NCBI RefSeq assembly: GCF_000443995.1
Contig: NZ_AUMC01000010.1
Span: 955,198 to 1,019,197, forward strand
Reading direction: 5' to 3'
DNA from: Bacteriovorax sp. BAL6_X
GTDB lineage: Bacteria; Bdellovibrionota; Bacteriovoracia; Bacteriovoracales; Bacteriovoracaceae
DNA length: 64,000 bases
The notes under the pieces are model-generated. The model did not search any database, had not been told where the DNA came from, and saw only the letters and a program-made list of their open reading frames with translations. Shown here piece by piece: positions 1-7,995 of the stretch. How positions within the stretch are numbered: position 1 is the stretch's first letter; every line of letters starts with the position of its first letter. A program made the position numbers and the translations under genes.

Positions 1-750
1 ACTATAGCTCGCTCCTGTTGCGCTTAGAGAACTGTCATATTCAACTACTTGGTCTGTCGTTCCATTCCATATACCGACAATATCTCCATTATCTAACTCG
101 ATAGCAAAGTAGCCATCATTTGCGCCGGCAGGACTTCCAACACTATTTTGTTGTACACCATCTTCATCATAAGTTCTTATCTGATCAGAGCCACGAGAGC
201 TTATTAAAAATCCACCATCTGCTAGTGGTGCCATTCCTTGTCCAGTACTAATAATATTTGTAATTGGAAAACCAGAAGTCTCTCTTTGATGGCCATCTCC
301 TAGAGGTGTAAATAGTTCGAGATTATTTGACTCAAGAACAGCAATATTTCCATTTACTAATTCTGTCACACCCCTAAGGCTACCATTAAGACCTGAGTGA
401 ACAATCACATCAGAAACTTTTCCTGTATAAGCATTTACTCCTAAAACTCGGTCATTACCATCAGTTGTAAATAGAAGTTGGTTTTTCTCATTTGACCAAC
501 CTAGTGCCAAAAGCAAAACACTATTGCCTGTCACTTGATAGATTGTTCTTTTAAAAACTCCATTACTATCAAGTTGGACAATCGAATCGGCAGTGTAATT
601 CATTACAATGATATCTCCTGGCTCTAGATAGTTACCACTAGGTGCTGGCAGGGGCTCTGCTTTAATAACTGATTCAACCTCCTCACAAGAAGTTAGGCCA
701 TGGATTAAGGTGATAAAAAATATTAGCTGTATAATTTTAAACTTTCTCAT
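1..750 (-). CDS. Partial lipoprotein, beta-propeller-like (runs off left edge)
   Basis: I translated this reading frame by hand from the ATG at 750; it stays open for 250 codons to base 1, so the C-terminus is missing. The N-terminus has a basic start, a hydrophobic stretch and a lipobox (LTSC) with Cys at about residue 22, which predicts a lipid-anchored envelope protein. The mature part has repeated short blocks such as IVQLDSNG, LLFTTDGNDRV, NIAVLESNN and GGFLISSRGSDQ. These resemble blades of a WD40/NHL-type beta-propeller or a delta-60-repeat protein. No catalytic motif is visible. It is transcribed divergently from the barrel protein at 885. The lipoprotein call is firm; the propeller fold is inferred from the pattern, and the function is unknown. 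Confidence 0.8.
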   Translation of the reverse strand, partial: MRKFKIIQLIFFITLIHGLTSCEEVESVIKAEPLPAPSGNYLEPGDIIVMNYTADSIVQLDSNGVFKRTIYQVTGNSVLLLALGWSNEKNQLLFTTDGNDRVLGVNAYTGKVSDVIVHSGLNGSLRGVTELVNGNIAVLESNNLELFTPLGDGHQRETSGFPITNIISTGQGMAPLADGGFLISSRGSDQIRTYDEDGVQQNSVGSPAGANDGYFAIELDNGDIVGIWNGTTDQVVEYDSSLSATGASYS

Positions 751-884
751 GCCTAAAGAATCGGGGTGGGCCGAAAATAAAGTTAATTCTAGTTTTAAAT
801 AGATTAAATTGAGAAAAATCTTCCGGTTATCTCATTTCAGGAAATTTTATTTTCTTTTTGTTACAATAACTTAGAGGTGTTTAA

Positions 885-1496
885 TTGAGCTTAGCTAAAT
901 ATTTAAAACTATTCACACTACTCATTCTGTGCTTTCTTGGCCAAGCTGCCAGCGCCGAATTTTCATACCTGAAAATAGATGGAATCTTTGGAATTGGAAC
1001 AAATGATAAAATGGACCAATATGATACGGCAACCACTGGTATCGGTTACAATATTTCTTATGGGGTAAGAAATCGAGTCATTGGAATTGAGGCATTTTAT
1101 ACAAGTATAGATTTAAGTGGCGATATCAGTCATGGGGGAGTTAATCGTGTGGCCGTACAATCTCTCAATATTTATGGTGTTGAACTTCACTTTTATCCGA
1201 CCCTGAGGCTTGCCATAAAGTTAGGTTACGCATTTTCGTCATTTAATGATTACCTTGAAAACAACACGGATGACAATATTTTTGCAGGGGCCGCAAGTAC
1301 TTACGGGCTGAAAAGAAATACGACATTAGGTGGCCTAAGACTAGGCGTAGCATATGATTTTTTTCATATTGGAAGAAAGCTACACTTTCAATCAGGTTAT
1401 ACTTACCAAGAAAATGGTAATGGACACGAGAATCTAATTTCGTTAGGGATTGTCTTTAAGTTTAATCGCGGAATTCTTGATCGTTTAATTCGTTAA
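885..1496 (+). CDS. Small outer-membrane beta-barrel protein
   Basis: This is a 203-residue protein with a TTG start preceded by a GAGGTG-like ribosome site at about 873-878. Residues 1-24 form a signal peptide (hydrophobic core LFTLLILCFLG, cleavage near ASA). The rest alternates polar and aromatic/hydrophobic residues in amphipathic strands separated by glycine-rich turns (IGYNISYGVRN, LAIKLGYAFSSF, LRLGVAYDFFH, LISLGIVFKF). That is typical of eight-strand OmpA/OmpW-like barrels. The last strand is followed by a short RLIR tail rather than ending in an aromatic residue. It has no obvious operon partner, since the downstream bactofilin operon is convergent. The specific function cannot be read from the sequence. 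Confidence 0.75.
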   Translation: MSLAKYLKLFTLLILCFLGQAASAEFSYLKIDGIFGIGTNDKMDQYDTATTGIGYNISYGVRNRVIGIEAFYTSIDLSGDISHGGVNRVAVQSLNIYGVELHFYPTLRLAIKLGYAFSSFNDYLENNTDDNIFAGAASTYGLKRNTTLGGLRLGVAYDFFHIGRKLHFQSGYTYQENGNGHENLISLGIVFKFNRGILDRLIR

Positions 1497-1508
1497 AAAA
1501 AAAATAAA

Positions 1509-1847
1509 TTACGACTCTAGAGTATGCCCTTGCATATTAACCTTTGCTCCTGGAGCAATATTAATATTCTTAGCAACAATTTGACCTTTAACTGTTCCTG
1601 TAGGGAAGACCTTTACCTTTCCCTGTGCGGTAATATCACCACAAACAACGCCATAGATATTTAGGTCTCCACAGCGAATTCGTCCTTTTACATTACCTTG
1701 AGGCTCAATTGTCAGTTGATGTTTCTCATCGATTTGAATATCACCTTCGATCGTTGAACAAATATGTGAAGGCCCTGCTAGAACGATATCACCTTTTATA
1801 ACCGAGCCAATACCGACAAAAGTAAAATTTTGATCTCTTAAATCCAT
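1509..1847 (-). CDS. Bactofilin family cytoskeletal protein
   Basis: This 112-residue protein consists almost entirely of the short right-handed beta-helix of bactofilins (polymer-forming cytoskeletal family). Repeated G-x-[IV]-x-G-x-[IV] turns run from about residue 13 to 108 (IKGDIVLAG, IEGDIQID, VKGRIRCGD, VCGDITAQG, VKGQIVAKN). Flanking disordered tails are very short, as in small bactofilins such as Helicobacter CcmA. Bactofilins polymerise without nucleotide and position cell-wall enzymes on the inner membrane. It is the last gene of a three-gene leftward operon, 9 bp after a membrane protein and behind an L,D-transpeptidase. That context suggests a role in localised peptidoglycan editing and cell shape. 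Family assignment is confident; the shape role is inferred. Confidence 0.9.
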   Translation of the reverse strand: MDLRDQNFTFVGIGSVIKGDIVLAGPSHICSTIEGDIQIDEKHQLTIEPQGNVKGRIRCGDLNIYGVVCGDITAQGKVKVFPTGTVKGQIVAKNINIAPGAKVNMQGHTLES

Positions 1848-1856
1848 AATATGCCC

Positions 1857-2594
1857 TTATTTAATCTCTTCTCTGAAAAGTTGTTGATGAACAATATCAC
1901 CAAGGCGGTTAAAGATTAGAATTTTAAACATTACAGTTTTATTCTTAGGCATATCGAACTTCGCTGTTACAGGACGAAAGCGTGATGTCGCAAATGATTC
2001 ACCTTTTGTGTAGTTAAGAGAGAAGTTTCTAATTGAGTCTCCACCTTCTGGATAGTGAAAGTAGTTATTTCCATCAAATAAGAAGATATGAATATAGCCG
2101 GAAACCTTATTATTATCTTTAGTTATATTGATAATATTGAAGTTTAGTTCTGCCTTATCATCCTTTTTAGTAACCTTAAGATCTTCAATATTAATACTTG
2201 AAGGACTAGTTAGATCTTTTTGACCTTTTACAGGAGCAATAATATTAAGTGAACTTGCACTCACTGCACTAATTGTTTCATTTGCAAGACGGTTTGTTAA
2301 ATCAAGGTTAAGAGTTGTTAGTTCAGTATTCTTCTGGGCCAGAGTAGAGTTCTCATCTCTTAGGTTTTTTATAATAAGAGGTTCTTTGGCCTTAATAAGC
2401 TTTTCGATATTCTTCGTATAGAAATATGACCCAGCTAGGGCAAAGATGGAAAAGACTGTTAGCACAACTGGTACATAAAGAATTGCTTTATACTCACGTG
2501 GAGAAAGCTGTAAGTACCTTGGCACTTTATTATTTTCATAAAGAATAAAAGACAAATTATTTTTTGCCTTCGAATTACTTGATGGTGTGGACAT
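1857..2594 (-). CDS. Single-pass membrane protein with coiled coil, bactofilin-operon partner
   Basis: This 245-residue protein is not a family I recognise. It has a cytoplasmic N-terminus of about 37 polar/basic residues and one transmembrane helix at about 39-60 (ILYVPVVLTVFSIFALAG). A heptad-like coiled coil follows at about 62-108 (rich in Leu, Asn, Glu), then a periplasmic domain of beta character at about 125-245 with aromatic strands (YIHIFLFDGNNYFHYPEGG). It lies 11 bp downstream of the L,D-transpeptidase and 9 bp upstream of the bactofilin, so all three are probably cotranscribed. The topology (short cytosolic tail, one helix, periplasmic domain) matches known bactofilin partners such as Helicobacter Csd5 or the M23 protein LmdC, although no peptidase or SH3 motif is visible. 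I infer an adaptor between cytosolic bactofilin and the periplasmic enzyme. Confidence 0.8.
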   Translation of the reverse strand: MSTPSSNSKAKNNLSFILYENNKVPRYLQLSPREYKAILYVPVVLTVFSIFALAGSYFYTKNIEKLIKAKEPLIIKNLRDENSTLAQKNTELTTLNLDLTNRLANETISAVSASSLNIIAPVKGQKDLTSPSSINIEDLKVTKKDDKAELNFNIINITKDNNKVSGYIHIFLFDGNNYFHYPEGGDSIRNFSLNYTKGESFATSRFRPVTAKFDMPKNKTVMFKILIFNRLGDIVHQQLFREEIK

Positions 2595-2605
2595 CCCGTT
2601 CCCTT

Positions 2606-3667
2606 TTAATTTTCGCTATATGGTCTCGTTAAAGTGAGATTCAATGTGAAAATTTGTTTTGGGTCTTGCGAAGTAAAGAACCTTTGTGATGGTTCAAAAC
2701 TTAAGTGCTCCCTCTCGTTTGTAATATCCATTGGAATACGCTGCCATCGCTCTGCTACAATCTTCCACTTGTAGTAAGCGTCACGTTTTAAATAGAGTGT
2801 TTTCTTTCCAATATCGTTAATTGTATTACTAGTGTAATCTTGCTTAAACGTTACGACAACATAGTCATCAGCTTTTAAGACGGTAAGATTCTTAAGTTGA
2901 ATTGATGGTGTGCCAGGGTTTGCAAATACGGCCCTTTTGTATTGTGCAAAAGAGTTATAGTTCCCACGGCTTGGATCAACAAATTCTGTACGTGAATAGA
3001 AGCTTAGGTAGTCTTTAATATTCTCCGTTGACCAAGCTGTTAGCCAACCGTTAACTGTATCTAATATTTCATTTTTTTCTTTTAACCATGTTTCTTTGTT
3101 GAAAAATTTCAGGTTGTGAACAACAACAATATTAGTCTTATTAATTTCAATAAACTTTGAAATATCAATTAAGTTGATATTGTGAGCAACTAGACATCCT
3201 TTTGAATCAAGACCTTTGTCAATTCTTGGTTCGTTGTCTGTTGAGTGAAGCCAGATTCCGCCACCTGTTTTTCCTTGGGCCTTATCAATTGGGTTAGGGT
3301 AGTTAAGAACAAATGCTCCAACCCCGTATTGCGCACCAAGTTCTCCATGTCTCTTGATGAGGTCTTTGTGCTCAATAAATTGATTGAAATGATAAACACC
3401 TTCTGGTGTTCTACGATCACCTTGGTAAGACTTATTTCCAACCTTTTGACCTGTGGCCATCTGATAAGTTTTAATTAATCGTGGTAGGCCATTGTTATTT
3501 TCATATAGATAGAGTGTATGAGTTGATTTCTCTGCAACGATCACATGGTGTGCGAAGTAATCATTTAATAAAAGCAGATTTGATGGATAGAATTCCTGAG
3601 CGACACTACTCATAGAAAAAATAGTCGATGTAATAATAGTCGATAAAAATAATAGTTTTTTAATCAT
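2606..3667 (-). CDS. YkuD L,D-transpeptidase/carboxypeptidase with NTF2-like C-terminal domain (Csd6/Bd1075 type)
   Basis: This 353-residue protein acts on peptidoglycan in the periplasm. Residues 1-23 are a signal peptide (cleavage near SVAQ). The YkuD domain spans about 40-185, with the catalytic pair His141 (WLHST) and Cys158 (DSKGCLV). Residues about 200-320 form an NTF2/SnoaL-like domain starting at LDTVNGWLTAWS. This two-domain layout is that of Helicobacter Csd6, Campylobacter Pgp2 and Bdellovibrio Bd1075, which trim tetrapeptides and generate helical or curved cell shape. The usual Arg after the catalytic Cys region is replaced by AHN, as in the non-crosslinking members. It is the first gene of the operon with a membrane protein and a bactofilin. 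Transpeptidase versus carboxypeptidase activity cannot be decided from the sequence. Confidence 0.9.
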   Translation of the reverse strand: MIKKLLFLSTIITSTIFSMSSVAQEFYPSNLLLLNDYFAHHVIVAEKSTHTLYLYENNNGLPRLIKTYQMATGQKVGNKSYQGDRRTPEGVYHFNQFIEHKDLIKRHGELGAQYGVGAFVLNYPNPIDKAQGKTGGGIWLHSTDNEPRIDKGLDSKGCLVAHNINLIDISKFIEINKTNIVVVHNLKFFNKETWLKEKNEILDTVNGWLTAWSTENIKDYLSFYSRTEFVDPSRGNYNSFAQYKRAVFANPGTPSIQLKNLTVLKADDYVVVTFKQDYTSNTINDIGKKTLYLKRDAYYKWKIVAERWQRIPMDITNEREHLSFEPSQRFFTSQDPKQIFTLNLTLTRPYSEN

Positions 3668-3893
3668 GAAAAGCCTTTATATTTGATAACTACCTAATAT
3701 TGTAGAACATTTTTTTACCACTACTCAAGTATTTATCCCCTAAAAAGCAAAATAACTTTCGATAAAATATCTTTACTAGTCGTAAATACTTAACTTTTTT
3801 CAAAAAAAGGCGAAAAGCAGAGGGTAAGGATTTAAGAATAGGCCATATTTAAATAAATTTCATACGTTTTGCATGGCCGCGATGGGGAAAAAT

Positions 3894-5552
3894 ATGTCAG
3901 CAGAAAAGAAGCAACAAGAAGATTTACTTGCTGAAAGTGAGAAAATTCAAAATGCAGTTGATGAAGTTCTTGGAAGCGATACTGAGACAATTAGTGACGC
4001 ACAGGAGAAAACTTCCTTAACGCTCGTTGACACAAATATTGACTTTTCTCAACTAAATAATGAAGCTAGCTCTCCACTAGACGAAGGAATCGAGCTTAAC
4101 TTTGATGATGTAAGTGCCATTGATCTTTGTGCTGAAGGGGATATTGTTGAGAATGCTCCAGCAAATTCAGATTCTCCAAACGATCTAGATATGGACTTTT
4201 CATCAAGCATTAAGATTAATTTAACTCAAGAAGGCGATACTATTCCTAATGCATCAATTGATGCTGCTCGTGAGGATGATCTCGACCTGGATAATAATCC
4301 CATTATTGTTGAAGATAAAGTTGCGGATACACCAGAGGCCCAAGTAGAAGAAGTTGAAGAACTTGAAGAAGATATCTCTGAAGATGACATTGAGATGAGC
4401 CTAGGCGAAATGGACAATGCAGACGATTTGAATGACTTGGATAATCTGGATGATGAACTCAGTGAAATTGAAATGTCACTAGGTGATGATCTTGATGATG
4501 AACTCGATGATGACCTTGGAGACTTGAGCGACCTAGATAGTCTAGGGGAGCTTGATGATTTAGGAGACTTCGAGGATGTTGATGCAGACTTAGATTCAGA
4601 CCTTGATATGTCTTTTGATACATTTGAGCAAGATGACATCACAGACGAAGTTGAAAGTCTTATGGTGCAAGACTCAATTGAAGCTGAAGATACAATGGCA
4701 CAGCTTGATGGTATGGTTGAGGCAAACCAAGAACACCACGAGATACCTTCTGTCTCATCAGAAGAAACACTAACAGTGACAGCTGTATCGCCAACAGATG
4801 AAACTTCTAATTTTGATATGAATGGCCATGGAGCAGTTGAGACTCCTGTAGCAGAAGCTCCACAAGACTTTGCTTCATCTGAACATGGGACTTCTCGAAC
4901 TTATGCCAGTGCAAATATTAATTTTCATCCTGGGCACATTTTAAGCTCACTGAGTGAAGACCAGCTTCTAGATCTGAGAGTTACTGTAACTGAATTGAAG
5001 GAAGATCGAATCAATCTACTATCTGAGTTAAACGAACTTAAGGCCATGATTGAAATTTTAAAAAGAGAATCACTTAACTTAAGAACAGAAGTTGATGAAA
5101 AAAATATTGAGCTATCAATAGCCAAAAAACGTCATGCTATCGAATTTGAAGAGACTAAGTCGATGCTTGACAAGTATAAGCATGGCCTAGAATTAAGTGA
5201 GGCGAAAAATAAGGCCATGAAAGAAGAGATGGCGGAGATTGGCACGCGCCTAAAGATTGATCATACAAGTATTAGAGCACGTGAACAGGAGTTGGAAAGT
5301 CAATTAGAGCTAATGGCCATTGACAGTGATAACAAGATTAAAGCAAGAGATGAAAAGATCTTGGAGCTTAAGCGTAAAATAGATACTCTTGAGTTTAATA
5401 TGGAAAATACTACAATCAACGAGAGACAAGCGAAGAAAGAGAGAATGCTAGCGCAGCAAAAACTTGAACGTCTTATAACAAACTTAAGGGGATCTTTGAA
5501 TGTGGTTGCTGATACATTAGAATTAGATGATGAATTAGGATTGGATGATTAA
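3894..5552 (+). CDS. Acidic repeat and coiled-coil protein, first gene of c-di-GMP operon
   Basis: I chose the ATG at 3894 (552 residues) because it has a GGGG ribosome site at 3884-3887; the in-frame ATGs at 3873 and 3882 have none. There is no signal peptide, so it should be cytosolic. Residues about 1-330 are extremely acidic and low in complexity; the stretch from about 140 to 250 is made of Asp/Glu/Leu repeats (DDLDDEL, DDLGDL, LDSLGELDDL). Residues about 350-535 are a long coiled coil with charged heptads (LRVTVTELKEDRINLL onward), and the tail is again acidic (ELDDELGLDD). I recognise no family. It lies 8 bp before a diguanylate cyclase and two genes before a phosphoesterase. A scaffold or polar-localisation role is plausible, but this is inference. 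Confidence 0.8.
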   Translation: MSAEKKQQEDLLAESEKIQNAVDEVLGSDTETISDAQEKTSLTLVDTNIDFSQLNNEASSPLDEGIELNFDDVSAIDLCAEGDIVENAPANSDSPNDLDMDFSSSIKINLTQEGDTIPNASIDAAREDDLDLDNNPIIVEDKVADTPEAQVEEVEELEEDISEDDIEMSLGEMDNADDLNDLDNLDDELSEIEMSLGDDLDDELDDDLGDLSDLDSLGELDDLGDFEDVDADLDSDLDMSFDTFEQDDITDEVESLMVQDSIEAEDTMAQLDGMVEANQEHHEIPSVSSEETLTVTAVSPTDETSNFDMNGHGAVETPVAEAPQDFASSEHGTSRTYASANINFHPGHILSSLSEDQLLDLRVTVTELKEDRINLLSELNELKAMIEILKRESLNLRTEVDEKNIELSIAKKRHAIEFEETKSMLDKYKHGLELSEAKNKAMKEEMAEIGTRLKIDHTSIRAREQELESQLELMAIDSDNKIKARDEKILELKRKIDTLEFNMENTTINERQAKKERMLAQQKLERLITNLRGSLNVVADTLELDDELGLDD

Positions 5553-5560
5553 TAATTAAT

Positions 5561-6523
5561 ATGCTGGAAAAACAATATAAAGCACTTTTAGATTTTATCT
5601 GTCAAAATGTTGAAGAGCATAACTTCAATATCATTTTGAAGTCCTTTCGTGATTTTATTAGGACAGAGTTTGATTCAAAAACGCCACTTGTTTTTGCAAC
5701 ACTTGATAATGATTCGGCAAATCCCATCATTCGAGATTTCTATAATAATAAAGTTATTGAAGAGTACCCAAGTAAGGTCTATCAAGAACTTATGGGGGCC
5801 TTAAAGACGCAGAAGCTGCACGTTGATATCGAAGGTGATAAGTACCGCTTCGTGGAAGTCGGCTTTAATGGTAGCCAAAGCTTATACCTAGTTCTTAATG
5901 GAGAGTATTCAACAGAAATCTTTAATCAAATAGAAAATTATATTCAATCGAAATTTAGAAGCCTTTTACGAGTCAAAGAACTACAACGTCTTCAGGCCTT
6001 AGCACATGTTGATGATGTCACAGGACTGTATAATCAAAGAAAGTTTAAAAGTGATATTGATGCTGCTATTAGAGAGTTTGAAGCATTAGAGCGCTCATTC
6101 TCTTTGATTTTCATTGATATTGATTATTTTAAAAGTATCAATGATGGCCATGGCCACTTAATTGGAACGAGTTTACTTCAGCAGGTTGCTGAAACTATTC
6201 GTGCAACAGTTAGAGAAGATGATCTTTGTTATCGTTATGGGGGAGACGAATTTGTTGTTCTTGCCCCATATTCTTCTCTAAAAGACGCTAAGATGATTGG
6301 TCAACGAATTCTTAACCGAGTTAAGTCGACTGTTTATAAGATCGAAGCTGATCTTGAAATCAATACTCATGAGGATGAAGACGTCCAACTGAGTGTCTCA
6401 ATTGGTGTTGCCAATTACCCAACTAACGCTTCTGGACGTAATGAAATCATCGGAATGGCAGATAGAATGATGTATGAAGCAAAAAAGTCTGGACGTGGCA
6501 AAGTCTGTGTAGCAGACTCATAA
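5561..6523 (+). CDS. Diguanylate cyclase (GGDEF domain)
   Basis: This 320-residue cytosolic protein makes cyclic di-GMP from two GTP. Residues about 1-145 form an alpha/beta N-terminal domain without a clear motif (possibly GAF-like sensory) that ends in a helix leading into the catalytic domain. The GGDEF domain covers about 150-318 with DDVTGLYNQRKF, the metal-binding IDIDYFKSIND and an intact RYGGDEFVVL active loop. An RxxD I-site (REDD) sits exactly five residues before GGDEF, so allosteric product inhibition is expected. It has no transmembrane segment. It is the middle gene of a compact operon (8 bp after the acidic protein, 2 bp before the phosphoesterase). A PilZ receptor is encoded at 12992-13726. 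The catalytic assignment is strong; the input signal is unknown. Confidence 0.93.
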   Translation: MLEKQYKALLDFICQNVEEHNFNIILKSFRDFIRTEFDSKTPLVFATLDNDSANPIIRDFYNNKVIEEYPSKVYQELMGALKTQKLHVDIEGDKYRFVEVGFNGSQSLYLVLNGEYSTEIFNQIENYIQSKFRSLLRVKELQRLQALAHVDDVTGLYNQRKFKSDIDAAIREFEALERSFSLIFIDIDYFKSINDGHGHLIGTSLLQQVAETIRATVREDDLCYRYGGDEFVVLAPYSSLKDAKMIGQRILNRVKSTVYKIEADLEINTHEDEDVQLSVSIGVANYPTNASGRNEIIGMADRMMYEAKKSGRGKVCVADS

Positions 6524-6525
6524 AT

Positions 6526-7605
6526 ATGAAGTATCTAATTTTATCTGATCTCCATTTAGGCAAAGGTAGTTACCTGCAAAACGGTGAATTTAATATCTTA
6601 GAAGATTTCTTCGAAGATAATCGTTTCTATGAATTCTGTGACTACTTCTCAACGAATGAGTATTATTCAAAACCTGTCACAATCATTATGAATGGAGATA
6701 TTCTAAATCTTATTCAAATTGATTCAGACGGTGTCTTTACTCATGTTGTAGATGAGCAAATGACAATCAAGCAAATTGAAGATATTGCAAAAGGACACCC
6801 TCGCTTTTTTGCTGGACTTAAAAAGTTTCTAAGGGCACCTCATAAGAGGGTCGTCTATGTTGTTGGAAATCATGATGTAGGGATGCTTTTTAAGGGAGCT
6901 CAAGAGAAGTTTTCTAAAATTTGTGGTGATAATATCTTCTTTACTGAAACTTTCTTAGAAAATGGCCTTCATGTAGAGCACGGACATCGTTTCGAGGCAG
7001 TCAACACTGTTCCAAAGGCCAAGCAATTCATTCGTGGACCTGGAGGAAAAGAAATTCTTAACTTTCCATGGGGCTCTCTATTTTGCATCAATGTCCTTCC
7101 AAAGCTTAAAAAAGAGCGACCTTATATTGATAAGGTTAGGCCAATGTCTTCATACGTGAAGTGGTGTCTTTTTAATGATACGAGATTCTTTTGGCGGCTT
7201 TTTATGACTTGTATAAATTATGTTATCAAGACTCATTCAAATTATTACACACGTCAAAATTCAAATTTTAAAACTAATATAAAAATCCTACAACAAATCA
7301 CAATCTATCCACGCTATGAGCGTATGGCCAGACGAATCCTGGATCGCGACAGCTCAATCCATACAGTTGTTATGGGACATACCCACCTACAAGAGTGGAG
7401 ACGATTTCCAGAAGGACGCTATTACTTTAATACCGGAACTTGGAATAATATCCCTTCTATTGATGCAGGAAAGCACCAAGATACGTTAAGTCTTACTTAT
7501 TGTAGTGTTACTGTACATCCCGAGAGCAAATCATTAGTTAATGCGTCAATGAATCAGTGGATGGGACAGTGGAAGCCCTATATCGAAGAAATTAGAACTA
7601 GTTAA
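6526..7605 (+). CDS. Calcineurin-like metallophosphoesterase
   Basis: This 359-residue protein carries all metal-binding motifs of the calcineurin-like superfamily. These are SDLHLGKG at about residues 7-14, MNGDIL at about 58, GNHDVGM at about 116, HGHRFE at about 152 and the C-terminal MGHTHLQEW at about 283. No signal peptide is present. A stretch at about 220-235 (FMTCINYVIKTH) is moderately hydrophobic and may be an amphipathic membrane contact. The motif spacing recalls UDP-2,3-diacylglucosamine pyrophosphatases (LpxH/LpxI-like) and the broader UDP-sugar or Ser/Thr phosphatase group, but the protein is much longer than LpxH (about 240 residues). It starts 2 bp after the GGDEF gene, so it is probably cotranscribed. 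The substrate is unknown; hydrolysis of a phosphodiester is the safe statement. Confidence 0.88.
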   Translation: MKYLILSDLHLGKGSYLQNGEFNILEDFFEDNRFYEFCDYFSTNEYYSKPVTIIMNGDILNLIQIDSDGVFTHVVDEQMTIKQIEDIAKGHPRFFAGLKKFLRAPHKRVVYVVGNHDVGMLFKGAQEKFSKICGDNIFFTETFLENGLHVEHGHRFEAVNTVPKAKQFIRGPGGKEILNFPWGSLFCINVLPKLKKERPYIDKVRPMSSYVKWCLFNDTRFFWRLFMTCINYVIKTHSNYYTRQNSNFKTNIKILQQITIYPRYERMARRILDRDSSIHTVVMGHTHLQEWRRFPEGRYYFNTGTWNNIPSIDAGKHQDTLSLTYCSVTVHPESKSLVNASMNQWMGQWKPYIEEIRTS

Positions 7606-7995
7606 AAGGGGATTGAAGGTATTTTGAAGTGAGTTGAGGTAAAAAAAACGACGTTCCTAAAAAGTCCTTTCCCGAAACGCCGAAGTGTCTTTAATTTTTT
7701 GTCTCTGCTTATTAATAAGTTTATTCTATTTTACAGAAACCACAAGAGATTTTTTCTTACAGTAGCTCGCACTAGAGATTAACTTAGTCCATTATTCTTA
7801 TGCACTTACTATAGGGTATTTACACACTCTATAAAATATGTTTCTCTGTTTTCTGACATTATAAAATATTACTATTTTTGATTTAATATTTTGATGACTT
7901 AGTGAAACGAATTTTACATGCTCAAATAGCTGGCCTGTGCTGACTTTAAAGAAAAATTTTGATAGAAATATGTGATATTTAATTAGGTAGAAGAA
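7606..7995. other. 390-bp intergenic stretch without a recognised element
   Basis: I read both strands for small ORFs with ribosome sites, tRNA arms, riboswitch-like stems and hairpins followed by T runs, and found nothing convincing. The DNA is very AT-rich. It must hold the 3' end of the preceding operon and the promoter of the fatty-acid hydroxylase, but neither can be placed with confidence. Confidence 0.4.

Noticed and set aside
4300..4620. GA-rich repeats of the acidic gene as a tandem DNA repeat
   Set aside because: Units vary in length and sequence at DNA level; the pattern follows from the protein composition rather than exact repeats.
4226..4642. Serine-rich 138-codon ORF on the minus strand
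   Set aside because: It is the antisense shadow of the Asp/Glu repeats (GAT/GAA read backwards as ATC/TTC, giving Ser-rich text) and has no ribosome site.
7606..7995. Possible tRNA or small RNA in the gap before the hydroxylase gene
   Set aside because: No T-arm, anticodon arm or stable hairpin with a T run could be found on either strand.
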